Origin: Litoditis marina
Lineage: Eukaryota; Nematoda; Chromadorea; Rhabditida; Rhabditidae
Direction: 5' to 3'
DNA length: 64,000 bases
NCBI GenBank assembly: GCA_964036275.1
Contig: OZ038438.1
Location: 8,872,978 to 8,936,977 of the forward strand
The position numbers were made by a program, and so were the translations under genes. This document shows positions 45,781 to 58,113 of this stretch, piece after piece. The notes beneath the pieces were generated by a model that was given only the letters and a program-made list of their open reading frames with translations, was not told the DNA's origin and searched no databases. Numbering within the stretch: position 1 is the first letter of the stretch; each line of letters starts with the position of its first letter.

Positions 45781-48700
45781 ATGATTGCTGTAATAGTAAA
45801 GTTTAGAATGAAATTCGTGCTACTACTTTATTGCATTCATTTGGTGGTTTCGGATGATCCAAAGATAGATGTGCGAATTTCAACCTCGTCGGCTAACGCA
45901 ACTATTCGTGGTAAGAATATCGCGCTTGCAGTTATAACAAAGAACATTCTGTTTTATGATCCACCAACCTCAGATTTAAATATGGCTGACAAACTTCTGT
46001 GCGAATGTTCTTACTGAGAGACTACTACCACATTTGAGTGAAACGATTCGTATACAATAAATTTGCAAAGTTACTGTGTAAACATTTCTGTGGATTCTAC
46101 CGATAAGTCCCGATAGGACTTGATATCTGTTTCAAGAAATATTGTCAGCTTGAGAAATTAGCTATACTCGTGGTATTTAGTGAATTACCGTATCACACAA
46201 AAAGCGTTCCGAAAAAAAGCAAAAGTTTTCCGAAACAGGGCAAAGATCAACACTCGTAAGCCACCCAGTATAGTTCACATCATTCCTACTGAGACTCTTA
46301 CAGTAACTTTGCAAAGGTTTATGGAGCTGAAAATTTAGTTCATCAAAAATCCTCTCGTTCACTTAATTTATGTGAGAACGAGAATAAGGTGCCAAAATTG
46401 TCAACCGTTCCGATCAAAAGTAAATGAGGAAAACGGCTTGGAAGTTTCGAAATCCTACTGTATGAGTCTCAGTGGGAATGAAAAAGAGTATAGCAGTTTT
46501 ATTGAAGAAGATTACCTGGTATCATAAACTTCTTATTAAATTTCAGTGATTGTCATGCTTTAGCATTTCATGGTCGAGTTTAAGATATGTTCGTGAGCTT
46601 ATCACTCAAAGATTGCGTGAACTTTTGTGAAATTCCGAGAGGTAGCTATAGGTTACGGCGGAGAGTTGCACACTGATTTCAAGCGACAGTTCAGCTCAGT
46701 TCGGATGTCTGCTTTATAGGGAGTGACAAAATTTCCGATGTATCTGTACCTACGCCTTAATTCACGAATTAACCAAAACGCTACGGGATCAAACTAAAAA
46801 CACAGCGGTTAGGGCAACATATATAGTATGGGCTTGAAATGGAAAGAGCGTACTCTATACTGAAAGGGTCGAGCAGATTGACTGATGCTAAATTCCCATC
46901 GAAAGATCGACTTTGTGTTTCCCTGATTCAGGTTATGCTCACCCGTACGGACGATCTTGGAGAGGAATTCCATATGCAGTGGCTCCACTGGCTCAAAATC
47001 GTTTCAAGGTAGACAACCTTGTGATTGACACAGTTATACTTGAGACAGTTTTGTTCGTGTAACCGCAGCAACAATGTGCCAAAAAGCGCCCAACTTATAT
47101 GTACCAAAACCAGGTTTATGTGTACCAATACCACATTGTTTACCAATTAGAGTTATGTGACGCATGTTATTTGAGAGTGCACAACGTCTCGATCCAAACG
47201 GATTTGTATCTGCCCTCGCTTACGGATCTTCCTGCGTGCAAGGTTCGAGCGGAAGCGAGAACTGTCTATTCCTCAATGTGTTTTCCCCACCGGTGGGTAC
47301 GCGTCAAATATTAGACATCTAATCATTTTGTTAGTTAATTAAAGGTGAGTAGTACCTTCTCAGTATATGGAAGTTCCCGTTTGCTTTTCACAAAACAGCG
47401 TTTTGTATTCATGAACTGTGTAACGTTTGAGACATTGGAAGAGTATTCTCCCCAGTAATTGCGTTAGTTTTGGGAAAACCACTCGACAATTAACCGAACC
47501 CAACTAATCAATAATTCAACATTCACATATAGTGTATACTAATCGTATGTCATTTATGTAATAACCAGACCAGCCTGTATCCATTGCAGAACTCCTCGTT
47601 GACGGATAAAATGCCGGTGTATGTTTGGATCCACGGGGGAGGATTCACGGAGGGCAGCGGGAATATGGGATCCGGCATCTATCCCAACCTCGTGAACCGT
47701 GGGCCAATGGTCATGGTTTCCATCAACTATCGGCTAGGACCCTTCGGTATCACTATGCATCTTTACGAGTCGACAAATCTTCACAAATCGTGACTGAGAC
47801 ATATGATACATTGCAGTGAGCAATCAAACATATGACTTCTTCTGAACTTTCCGTCTTTCTTAGTGTGGCTCTGAAGTAACTCGAAGTATGAGTTTGTTTT
47901 CAAACGAATATTCCATACCACATTGTGTGGAAGTTCAGAGTACGTCGGTTTTCTTGGGCACTCATTCGTTGAGTTTAATTGCTAGGTTTCTTCTCTACGC
48001 GTGATGCGATAGCTCCCGGAAACTTCGCTGTTTCGGATTGGATCGAGGCTCTTCGATGGGTCCAAAGGTGTTTTTAGAATCCTTTCGAATATTTTCTCAT
48101 CTTATGTTTTTCACTGAAGCTCACTCATTTCACTGACTGAAACCAACCAAGGTCCCAGTTATTATTTACTAGTGAACGCGGAGTTCAACGATGAGTAATG
48201 AGTAGTATTATTCCCATCGTTCCCGGCCGAACATGTCTATATAAAAATGATATTAACAACAAAACATATATAAGATAAAACATAACTTTCTAAAAAGGCG
48301 TGACTCTAGAAAGTCTTGACCTCATAAAGTGGTAAAGTAGAAAGAATGAACATAACTTTCATAGAAAGTAGAAGTTATGTTCATTCTTTCAGGTACATTT
48401 CGTTCTTCGGCGGCGACCCATCTCGCGTCACATTGGGAGGACAGAGTTCTGGAGCGGAAGCAGTCTCCTTTGTTTCCATGACCGACGTCGCTAATGGTAG
48501 GTATAAGGTTGGCTCTTTTCAACCCAAGCCTATACGGTGGATGTGCCCCTGGCGGCGTAGCAATCTTTCCAACCTCACGAGAAGTTCATATAAGTTTCTC
48601 ATGAGATACCTCATGAGCTACTTGTGAACTCTTGATGTTGTAGCATAGTAATCAATAGAATCTCATGAGAAGCTCGTGCTAGTAGCTCATGAGGTGATCT

Positions 48701-51700
48701 CATGAACTTTTGTGGGGATTGCTACGCCGCCTGGCCCGCTGTGTTTGTAGTTTGATGTCGTTACATCTCCGTCCGAATTCGCAAATAATGACATGTGTTG
48801 ACATAAAACTACAACATTGGTAATTCCATAGAGATTTCCTGTTCGTCAACTATACTTCTTTTCAATCGTTACCGCCTACTGCCTACAGTACGCTAACTAT
48901 TAGTTAGTTTTTGCAAGAGTATTTATGATAAGTAGTTTTCAGTAATTATGCTAGCGAACAAAATGAGGACATAGAAAAACTTGCTAGTGGTCAACAAGTT
49001 GCACATTGCACATTATGTGTATAAATGGATAAAATTAATTTAAAAAAAAGTGTGGAACATACCTGTTTATCGCCGCGTGACACCAGAGCACTAAATCTAA
49101 TGATGAACGGTCTAAAACCACAATTTGAATAATAATGATTTCATTCGGTTCCTAATAGGCTTCTAAAAAAGAATTTGAAATCCATCTATCGACCAAAAAG
49201 GTAGATAAACATGCTAGTCATTTCTCCATTCTGTGCTGTGAATGAAATGTGTGATTTTTCTCGGAACGAAGGTAGTGGATTGATAATTAATCTGTTTTGA
49301 AAATCTCAAACTGCAGGTCTGTACTCGCAACTGATTCTGGAATCCGGCAGTGCTTTCGGCGCAGCGGTCATGTCGTACTCTGAGAAAACACGAAATACCA
49401 GCTCGGAACTATCGATGAAAACTGGATGTGGTAGTGGCGACGAGTGGGAATCTGGTACTGACTTCGGGGTCAGTGAAGTAGAATTGTCTATCTGAATATT
49501 AGAAGGCGCGTTGTATTATATATTCTCAAAGTTGTCAGCTTAAAATCAAAATACCGAAATTTTCTGTGAATAACGTTCAGTTGTTCTTATGTTCTCCACA
49601 CCCGGTGACACGTGCCGTGATACTGTAAGCACGACGACAAAGGCAAGAAAAATTTAAAACTCTGAAAGATCATCAAAAAGGGTATACCCAGACCACAGAG
49701 CTTCGTATACCGGAGGCGATAACATATTCTCGTCTGTGAAAATATGCGTCTTATCTTGAATCAACGGGATCCAACTACAGAAACCGCGGTTCGAAGCTTA
49801 ATATACAGTAACCTCCCGCTTCCCCCTCAGCACACCCTATCCTCTTTAGACAACATCCAATTACAGCCTATTGTTGGTTGTCTCCGTGGTTTGACAGCAG
49901 AACAGATCGTTGCTGCCGATAATAGTCTACCGTACCATCGAATGAAATGGGCACCAGTGGCAGTGAGTTTTCACACTTTCTAATATGAAACGTGCAGGCG
50001 TTTTTGTTTCGTTTCAGAGGTTCAAAAAAATTATCTGGGACTGTAAGAGTGTCAAAGAAGCTTAGGTTTGATTGAAAAACAACAAAAAACAACAAGCACC
50101 ATCTTTGGTAACAAATAGCGTACCCTTTCAGTGCAAGATAAGCAATTTATAGCACATTCCATACATTTTTATTGTAGGACAGGACATTCTTCCGTCAAAG
50201 GCTGGAGTATTTGGCACTTAAAAGAAGTAAAGTCCCCGTTTTGATGGGAGACGTGCACGACGAGTGGCTGGCATGGGGTGAGCGGGGAGAAGAGGGGAAC
50301 TCCACTTTATAAGAAGGTGGAGGGAAATGAAGAAGTCACGTCAAACGTGAGAAATTAGTATTCATGCACTTGAACGAGTAACCAAATCTTAGTCAGATTT
50401 CGATACACGCCAGAGTTTAATGAATTTCGGTCGAAAAGCAAAGGGATAAAACGACAAAGAGATCATGTAGGGCAACATGCACGATTTAGACCTGTTTTAG
50501 AAATAGGGAACTCTTTATGACTACTGAACAAGGCTACCCTAATCAGAGCCCTTTCTAGCAGCCTAGTGTGAGATGAAAGTCCAACAAAGTTTTCCATATA
50601 TGTGAGAAGGATATGAGAAAGTCAACGTAACTGATATATTGTCGAAAACCAACCGAGTAACTGAATCTTCAGAAATGGGCAACATCGAACACAACTTGAA
50701 CAGTTCACGGTTCACACAAAATGGTTTGAAGTCGGCTCTGAGCTCCAGTTATGAAATGACTTATTGGGACAACGAAGGTATGTTTCGGATACTTCTTTCT
50801 TGTCTGCTAAAGCGACATCTGTCGGTAGTATAAAGTTGTTAATTGTTGTGCCCCAAACTTGCCCATATAAGCAACTTGGAACATGTCGCCACAAGATTGG
50901 GAACGCAAGTGCTATTTCTTCAAATTCCCCTTGTTTAAATGATTTTTTTGAATGTTTTAGTCATAAAGTGTCGTTTCACTTGATGAAACAAAGTGATGAA
51001 ACAAAGTACCATAAAATATCAGATAACTGCAGTCCAAGAACAAAATAAAATATGTTTTCATTGTGCGAGAACTATACATCTCTCATTTGATTGTCCTCCA
51101 GCTTCAATCTTGGTGGCTGCGGATAACAAATACATAAACAACCAACCGCTCGCCTCGGATGACCATATTTCCTGGATGGCGCGAACCATTCAGGTAAGTA
51201 AACGAAACGCTAGCGTCTTTTCTGATAGGAGTGATCAAATCTCTACGCTATACGCCATAGTTTCAAGGATTTCCACCGAAAAACTACCAGATTAAAATAC
51301 AGATTGCAATGGGGAGAGCGAGTTTTATACAGAGCAGGTTACCAACCGTACCGTATGAACCGTATGAACCGTAGCTGAAAATGGCCAAGAACATAAGAGC
51401 CAGTAAGAGCTAAGGAAGTTTCAACTACGAATTGTTAACTCTACATTTGGGTAGAAATCAGAACACTTGTTTATACTTCTTCTTATCAAGTTTTGAAGTG
51501 GAAGAAATCTCTGGATTGTTTTAGTTGTACAGCGAAATGGTGTTTATTGGTCCACTTCTTCGAGATGCCAAGTATTTTGTATCTACTGGATCATCAGTGT
51601 ACCTCTATTCCTTCGACTACTTGAGTCCACTAGGTGAGTTATGTTCTGTTGATGAATCACACACACTAAAATTTAAATATGGATTATGTTCTGTGGCTAG

Positions 51701-53795
51701 GTATACCCTAGTCGATAAGCATTTAGTGTTCTATTAAATAAGCAAAACTAGGTTAAATGAAATCAAGTTAACTAGGATGAAGTTAATAAATAAATGATTA
51801 AATGAATGTTTGTGGGCGTTTGTGGGCTTGTATGTTTGTGGGCGCAGCATAAAAATTGTACAGCTAGATTACGTTCAGAATGCTTCCCACTTGAAGATGG
51901 ACCACTTAAAGAAGCTGTTCAAGTTGCGAGCAGCTCGTGCGAGTTTTGTGAAAACGGTACCTTTTTAAATAATTTGGTTTCGTAACCAATCTGATGTCAA
52001 GTTTTGCAGCCCTTCCTCAAATCAGTCAGGCGCCACTTAGAGGAGTTCCTCATGGCTGGGAGATGCCATACGTATACGATAAATGTGAGTTCAAAGTTTC
52101 CTATGTCAACAGTTCAAAACGAACTTGTTCCTTTTTTCTATACCGGTGATTGAGCCAGACAAAAATTTTCCCTACAAATTTCACACGCAAACGGTTACTC
52201 CAGAGGGTTCACATTCAAAGAGAGTGTGTAGTTATGTTTGGCGCTCCTGCTACCACAATAGTTTCATAGATCATGATAAATTTGAGTTGTGGAAGGTGTA
52301 TAGGCTCCATCCACCAGAATATGTGTACCCCAAATAATCAGCGTTTATCGAATGTAAATCATACAGAGGGGATTATATCTCAAATTAAATAGTTCTTGTC
52401 GGAAATAGATAGATTGATTCCGGTGGTTCAGTGTTAGTTCCGACTAAAGATACAATACACCGAGTTTCAGGGTTACATCACAATAACAGAGAAGGATGAC
52501 ATAGATTTATATAGACAAGTAGGAATATACAGCCGTCTGGCGATCGAGTCGGTAGGAAAAGTGATGAGTAGTCGCGTCTTCTTTCCACGTGGACTTGTTC
52601 ACGTCGTATGCTAAGCGACAGTTTTGAAATGTATCGTTTCTGTCCAATTCGCAATGACATCATTGATTACTTGGTTCAATATAAAAGAATGGAGACACTG
52701 TTGTTCCAGATTGCAATGGATATACTTGTACAAAGGATGACGACACATTGAGAGAATACAGCAGCAAGCTGTGGACCAACTTTGTCCTCACAGGGCGGGT
52801 AGTCTAATCTGTTTTACCCAGCCGTATATAGTCACAGTATCAATTTCGAATTCTGAGACAGTTTTCGATATGCAAAGGTACACGAACATATCTACTCTTA
52901 TATCTACTACTATACTGTGTGCATTGCTAATGTTGTGGTTTACAGTAATCCAACTCCGTCCAACTCCGGATTTCCCTTTTTCTGGCCTAAGCTAGATTCG
53001 AACGACAGGTGAGCGTCATCAACTCTGAGAAAGGTGTTACCGTTTGGCAAGCATTCGAAAAAGTGCCATGAAATATGGCTCAAAAACTACAACAAAGTGA
53101 AAAATGTATATAGGGAACTAGTTATGGGAGGTATTCTAGAAAGATATAAATATGTCTCGTTGTGCTGTGTTCGCAGCACGCAGAGGAGATGCTAGTTGTA
53201 TAGCGGTGTGAAACTATACCTCAGCATTCAACTAACGTTCGAATTAGATTTTGTTCGGAAATGCTACGCAGTAGAATAAGAATACACATCATTGTTGAGA
53301 ACTACGACTCCGGAATGGTGCTATCATACATATTATTATTTGGTGAAAGAGTAGTTTACAAATATCTCGCCAAGAGTAACGCACTGAAACAGGTAAATAG
53401 AATACGTAAATCTGAAGCCGTATGATTGGACTTCTATCGTGTTATCCCAACAAACGTAACAAACGTTATTTCTCTGCACTTACACGCCGAGATACGAGTG
53501 TCGTTGAATAGTTCGTGAAACGTGAGACTCAGAGGTGCCGGGATGTTCTACCATGTGTACACAGATTTGACACAACGCACAACTATATGATAGGAGAATG
53601 TCTGATGCGCACCCAACTACGAGGAACGGTTCTATCCAAGAATGAATCCGTTGGTGCAGTTCTCAAAGGCATGCGTGTTTCAGGTATCTTTCCCTGCAGC
53701 CGTACCCCTACTCGAGCCAAGACTTCCACAGAGATTCACTATTCTGGGCCTGCACGGCCCCCACGATCGACGGCTACAAACCACCGTTGTGTTAA
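45781..53795 (+). CDS. Secreted type-B carboxylesterase (cholinesterase family) with one frame break
   Basis: Seventeen exons: 45781-45910, 46932-47008, 47176-47292, 47590-47746, 47986-48067, 48393-48496, 49317-49468, 49867-49962, 50178-50278, 50673-50777, 51102-51193, 51525-51633, 51879-51956, 52010-52084, 52710-52794, 52946-53008 and 53684-53795; about 577 residues. It is an alpha/beta-hydrolase of ester substrates. A signal peptide (KFVLLLYCIHLVVS), oxyanion motif HGGG (123-126), nucleophile Ser206 in GQSSGAE, acid Glu334 in HDEW and His481 in GVPHGWE make a complete triad. FFGGDPSRVTLGG is a family block. There is no KDEL or C-terminal membrane anchor, so it should be secreted. The SSG rather than SAG elbow argues against a true acetylcholinesterase. 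Exon 9 has one surplus base. Intron 15 has a GC donor. Confidence 0.9.
46268..46490. repeat. CATTCCCACTGAGACT-family inverted-repeat element
   Basis: 46281-46305 and 46456-46480 are inverted with two mismatches over 25 bases, reading CATTCCTACTGAGACT and onward to TACAGTA. GTATAG words lie outside each arm. It sits in the long first intron of the carboxylesterase. Confidence 0.7.
48340..48390. repeat. Perfect 19-bp hairpin at the acceptor of carboxylesterase exon 6
   Basis: GAAAGAATGAACATAACTT (48340-48358) and AAGTTATGTTCATTCTTTC (48372-48390) are exact reverse complements with a 13-base loop. The right arm is the pyrimidine tract of the 3' splice site, whose AG is 48391-48392. Confidence 0.9.
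48548..48734. repeat. 187-bp MITE-like element in carboxylesterase intron 6
   Basis: CCTGGCGGCGTAGCAATC at the left and GATTGCTACGCCGCCTGG at the right are inverted with one mismatch. Inside, CTCATGAG words and AGTTCAT / ATGAACTT continue the symmetry. It is GC-rich at the tips and AT-rich within. Confidence 0.8.
48736..48826. repeat. CCGCTGTGTTTGTAGTTTGAT short dispersed element
   Basis: CCGCTGTGTTTGTAGTTTGA at 48736 pairs loosely with ATAAAACTACAAC near 48813. Related ends occur at 2240-2379 (SLC7 intron 1), 13331-13409 (collagen intron) and 46786-46808 (carboxylesterase intron 1). Confidence 0.6.
50220..50231 (+). other. Frameshift at an A5 run in the carboxylesterase
   Basis: Exon 9 (50178-50278) begins DRTFFRQRLEYLAL and ends VPVLMGDVHDEW, both family-like but in different frames. 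The shift falls at five adenines (50220-50224), and reading straight on hits TAA at 50229-50231. The exon is 101 bases where its neighbours' phases need 100. It is either an assembly/sequencing error in a homopolymer or a genuine inactivating allele. Confidence 0.8.
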
Positions 53796-54874
53796 CCTGA
53801 GATATCCATGTTGTGAATGAAAGATGAAATGAAAGATGTTTTTTAAATGAAAGATGTTTTCCTCCTAAGTGCTCATGTCATTGTCAGAATACCGACAGAC
53901 GCTTCGATGCATGAAGTGCACTCTGCACAAAGGGTACCGACTCCATATACCACGTTACGTTCCGTTACACATACATCACAACGTAAGAAAATAAATACTG
54001 TTCAATGTGTGTGGTTTAGACGTCCCTTATTCTGAGCTTGTGTTATCTGAACAAAGAAACCTTCAGACGAGCAGAATGGAACTCACCACCAAGAGCATGA
54101 GACTGCCGCTACAACATAACTACTGACATATCGAATGTCCATCTATCGCTTTCTCGTTGAGAGCGTTCAGACACAGTAGAAATTGAGATTCACAGAATAG
54201 CGCAAATTTTTTTTCGAAAAAGGACAATATAGTTGGACTATTGTATGGAAGAACTCAGGTGAGCTCAGCTGAAATTGGCAGCGTTCGATAGTGAAATTAT
54301 GCTTAAAAGGCAAGTGTCTCTCATACAAACAAAATACTCATTTATATGGACCATAGTACTGTGCCGTAGATATAGTCAGGTCTGGGTGTACGGTATGCAG
54401 TACCTAGTGGAACAAGATGACTTGTACTTTGACCACGTTATCTAGAGTGAGGCCGTGTACGTGGACACATGACGGTATCAGTTGACGGCTATTTCTGGAC
54501 GGCACTTCGAATTAGGGGGCTGGAGCCGGACTCTGGCTGCAAACTTTCTTTGTCTCTGCAGTTCTTATCAGGTTTTAGATTAGTCACTCGGCACGAGACC
54601 ACCATTTACTTCCGAAACGAAAACAAGGCTGACCACCTTATCTAACTTCCTCTTTTTCGAAGACACCATAAAAGTCAGGAAAATGTTGGAACCCACCAGT
54701 TTACTTTCAGTTTCAGCTAGAATAAGTCGAAAAGTATTTCGCGAAAACCCTACTACGTCGATTGACTGCGCTGATCGTAAGGAAAACTCAAACATTTGGG
54801 AAGTGCGGTGAAGGGAAGTGTAGATAAACTAAGGTTGATTAGGTTAGTGAATTATTCGTCCTCTCCTCTGCCTC

Positions 54875-54952
<78 letters not shown>

Positions 54953-55056
54953 CCTCTCTCTCACTCCCCCCCCCCCTCTCTCTCTCACTCATCCTATTAC
55001 TTATAATTGACAACTGATCTCTGTTTATGCACTCAGACGGGGCTCGCTAATCACCG
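53796..55056. other. Intergenic downstream of carboxylesterase
   Basis: An AATAAA at about 53989-53994 is a likely poly(A) signal for the carboxylesterase. A long (CT)n tract at 54874-54988 with an internal C-run precedes the next gene. No coding exon is supported; a 71-codon minus-strand frame at 54580-54795 has no recognisable features. Confidence 0.5.
54874..54988. repeat. (CT)n microsatellite
   Basis: About 115 bases of nearly pure CT dinucleotides broken by CACT, CCCTCC and a C9-C10 run. It lies just upstream of the gene starting at 55057. Confidence 0.95.
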
Positions 55057-57427
55057 ATGTCTTGTTTTCAACCATTGCCCAGAAACCTTGAAACTTTTCA
55101 GCGGGTCTATTGTAAACAGCGACCTACGGCGGTGCACGTGTCCCTTGTTATTGGCGGATCTGGCATAAAAATCAAAGAATTGTGTCAATACTATTCAAGC
55201 GCCCTCCCCTGTCTGCTTCATTATGTTTCGCTCAATTCATGTTTAGAAGAATTCTCTTAAGATGCCACATAGTTTCAAAGATATCTGAAATCCACACCTT
55301 TATAACGTGCTTATCGCTTCCCATAAGCAATGGAATTTTCTCTAAAACAATACAGGAGTATCTAACGTATACCATTATTATTTAGAAATACCGTCATAGT
55401 TAGTAGAAGAGGTTGAGTAATGACATGCCTGGCCTGGATTAAATTTTGATCTATTTCACAGTACGGCAGCGTCTTAATGACACCATTAAAAGGCGCCGCG
55501 AATTAGCAAGATTTGAAAGTTGGAAAACTGCCAGGCTGCCCACACCGCCGCACAAATTGAAAATGCCTTAGCCTTATTTCTTTGTGGAAATTTCAATAAC
55601 ATCAATGTTGAATTTCATTATAGCTTATTATCTCATCTGGATTTAGTTTCCAGGAATGTATTCTCTGCTGGATTCTTCCCAGCCACTGGACTCTCAGGAC
55701 CCAACCTCAGCCGTTATTCATTCCGCTCTCGCAGTTTATCAGGTTGGTTTGTTTAAAAGCGGTTTATAGATAGATTTTAAGCCAGATAGGATGGTGCGTT
55801 CCATACTGTCCACGCCTTTTTGGTTTTCCATAATTAATACTCGAACAGGAAGCTCTCTAGGTATTCGTTAACACTAACACTCCGTGAATGAGAAATAGAA
55901 AAGTGGGGCCAATTCCACAAGGAACCCGGTATTTCGTTAACCCTCTCAGTTAATCATTGGCCATTAACCGGGTTAAGCCATTTGTTAGCCCGTTTGTAAC
56001 CCTCTTTTACAACGTGTTTTGGGGAAAATTTTGGGATATCAAGTGGTTAACAAAAAGGTTAACCGGTTAACAAAAAGGTTAACCAGGGAACCCGGTTAGT
56101 GGTTAACTGCTAGGGTTAACGAAATACCGGGTTAAATAAAGAATTCGCCGAAAAGTGGTCAAGCAAATGTGTTATCTAAATTGCGCCGTTCTGAGGAGCC
56201 GCTTTCACAATTTGTTCAGTTACGCCGTATCAACAATATTGCAACACTTTTCAGCTATCCTTGTGAGGTTGTCGTGCGTTTTCAGTTTACGTTATTTTTA
56301 GGGATCCCCTCCTGACTCTGGCCTCCATAGTTCGTTCGGTTCTCTTCCATCGGTTACTACTCAGTCACAATACACCAGTGGTACCGATATCGATATAAAG
56401 TACTCTACAGATTGTTCAGATGGTGAGCATTTATTGGTAATAGGAAAAACAATCGGGTTCAGAGAAGTAGTGAATGGTATTACATCTCAGGTTTCCTCTA
56501 CTTTAACTTGTGTTAGCATCTTTCCTCTCCAAACAGAAATTTCGCGTTTAAAACCAGGTGATTTCGTCCAACATTTGTCCCCTTTCTCAATTTTAGCGGT
56601 AGCAGAGAGAATGAACGGATTTTCCAAGGTAGATTGAGAAATAGAGAAATGACACTTCTGCTTTTCCTTGTTTTTTTTTCAGTTTACAGTGAATGAGTCG
56701 GCTTCATCAACTAAATAATATTATACTGCTGGAGATTAATTTGCATCTGGTTATTACTTTGCAATGCGAAATAATTTGTGTCATGACGCATATTTCATAA
56801 TGGCACATTCATTCTGAGTTTTCAACTTTCTATCTGGCCGGTGAACTATATCTTGCTGAAATAACCAAATTTTAATTACCTTTATTAGGGCGGTTTCATA
56901 ACTTTTCACGTCGGCGTATTGCGCCCCCGTTTTAGCGAAGAAAACTTAATTATCGATTTACGCCAACTGAATCAATACGCATGACATGCGTTGTTTTTTC
57001 GCCGACGTTAAACGCCCGCGTAAAAAGTATGAACCTATGAACGGGGTCATAGTGCAGTAGCTATTAGCTATTCCGGAGTTTAGCAGACTATGTTGACTTG
57101 ACAACATCTGTTTGGGTCACTTTGTTTTAAAATAAATTTCTATCCAGTTTTTAGATAATTTTTGGAACAGACTGGTATTAGTATCCCGATTGGGTGTCTG
57201 TGTAGATGCTGTCTCAAACAGTTTAACCTATTATGTTAGTGCACGAAGACAGTTGTGCAGACGGGTTTTTTTCAGACGACTTTTTCAACGTCAACACGTG
57301 TCAAAAGGAGAGGTCGGCCTCTTTTGGCGGAATCACGCAATATACTTCCCAGTTCGCAGACAGTCCTCAGCGCTACATTCCACATCTCGGAATGATAGCC
57401 GGTAGCGCAAACAATAGGTACGTGTAA
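55057..57427 (+). CDS. Unrecognised gene with a basic helical N-terminus
   Basis: Five phase-consistent exons: 55057-55111, 55462-55518, 55654-55742, 56302-56422 and 57240-57427, 510 bases, 169 residues if the stop at 57425 is used. The start follows an acceptor-like GCACTCAG ending at 55033. Residues about 18-65 hold a very basic stretch (RQRLNDTIKRRRELARFERM), a short loop containing SQPLDSQDPTS and a second possible helix AVIHSALAVYQ. The order basic-helix-loop-helix is suggestive, with the Asn and RRR of a bHLH basic region, but the usual Glu-Arg pair is absent, so I do not assign it. The rest is Ser/Gln/Asp-rich and disordered (SPPDSGLHSSFGSLPSVTT). A donor AG/GTACGT at 57418 could instead join exons near 61.8 kb. 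Confidence 0.5.
55907..56149. mobile_element. GGTTAAC-type palindromic MITE in an intron
   Basis: Inverted ends: GGCCAATTCCAC...AACCCGGTATTTCGTTAACC left, and GGCGAATTC...AACCCGGTATTTCGTTAACC right (complement). The body is reiterated GGTTAAC / GTTAACC. Termini resemble those of the GGTTACC family, so it is probably a sister subfamily. Confidence 0.75.
56889..57036. repeat. Short inverted-repeat element in an intron
   Basis: TTTCATAACTTTTCACGTCGGCG at the left is mirrored by CGCCGACGTTAAACG...AAAAAGTATGAA at the right. The TTCATACTTTTT word is shared with the PIF/Harbinger-like element at 58114-59040, so the two may be related. Confidence 0.55.
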
Positions 57428-58113
57428 ATATATGAATTTTCATTCAAAAAGCTCATTTGTTGTTGATTGTGAAGATTGGTGAAGTAAAATTTAAACTTAT
57501 CTGCTAGGGAAAGTGTTGTGGCAGGTGAGAATTTTTTTATATTGTCTTTGTGGATAACGTTCTCTTCAGTGTCATGAGTGGACTATCAAGAAGCATTTTC
57601 TGCTTTCCTGCTCGGCAAGTGACAATTATGAGGATCGTGTGTGAAACATGTAGCTCATGTATTGGTTTCGATTTCCAGTTGAGTTATTAGGGGTCAAGCA
57701 ATCTGTCCTAAGCATGATATATCTCGGCAAGAAAAGTAATCTAGCACATGGACTTGGATATATTCCACAATAAGCTGAGCTGAATGGAACAAATGGGGTT
57801 CCGCTGACTGAATGGTATTTTTGCCTCGTTCAGCTCTTGAGTGTATAGGCTGCAATCTTTTTGGTTATTATCGATTTTTTCGATCAATATAAGTGGTATT
57901 TGGTATCTGTTGTATTCAGATTGTAGTTGGGTGTTTTTTCTCATTGATCCAATCGACAAATCTAGTTTTCGTTCAGCTAAAAAATAAAATCTGTGGATTA
58001 TATGCCTTATACTTTTTGTCCGACTATCACCATCCCATATATTATCAGTACATTCGGGAACAAACGTAAGTACTTAGGATCGTCGAATGGTTAACATCGA
58101 GTCTCCATTATTA

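Noticed and set aside
46786..46808. Full foldback element in carboxylesterase intron 1
   Set aside because: Only one arm of the CCGCTGTGTTT family is visible, so it is mentioned as a partial match and not annotated as an element.
54796..55017. Leu/Ser-repeat open frames over the CT tract
   Set aside because: They are translations of a (CT)n microsatellite.
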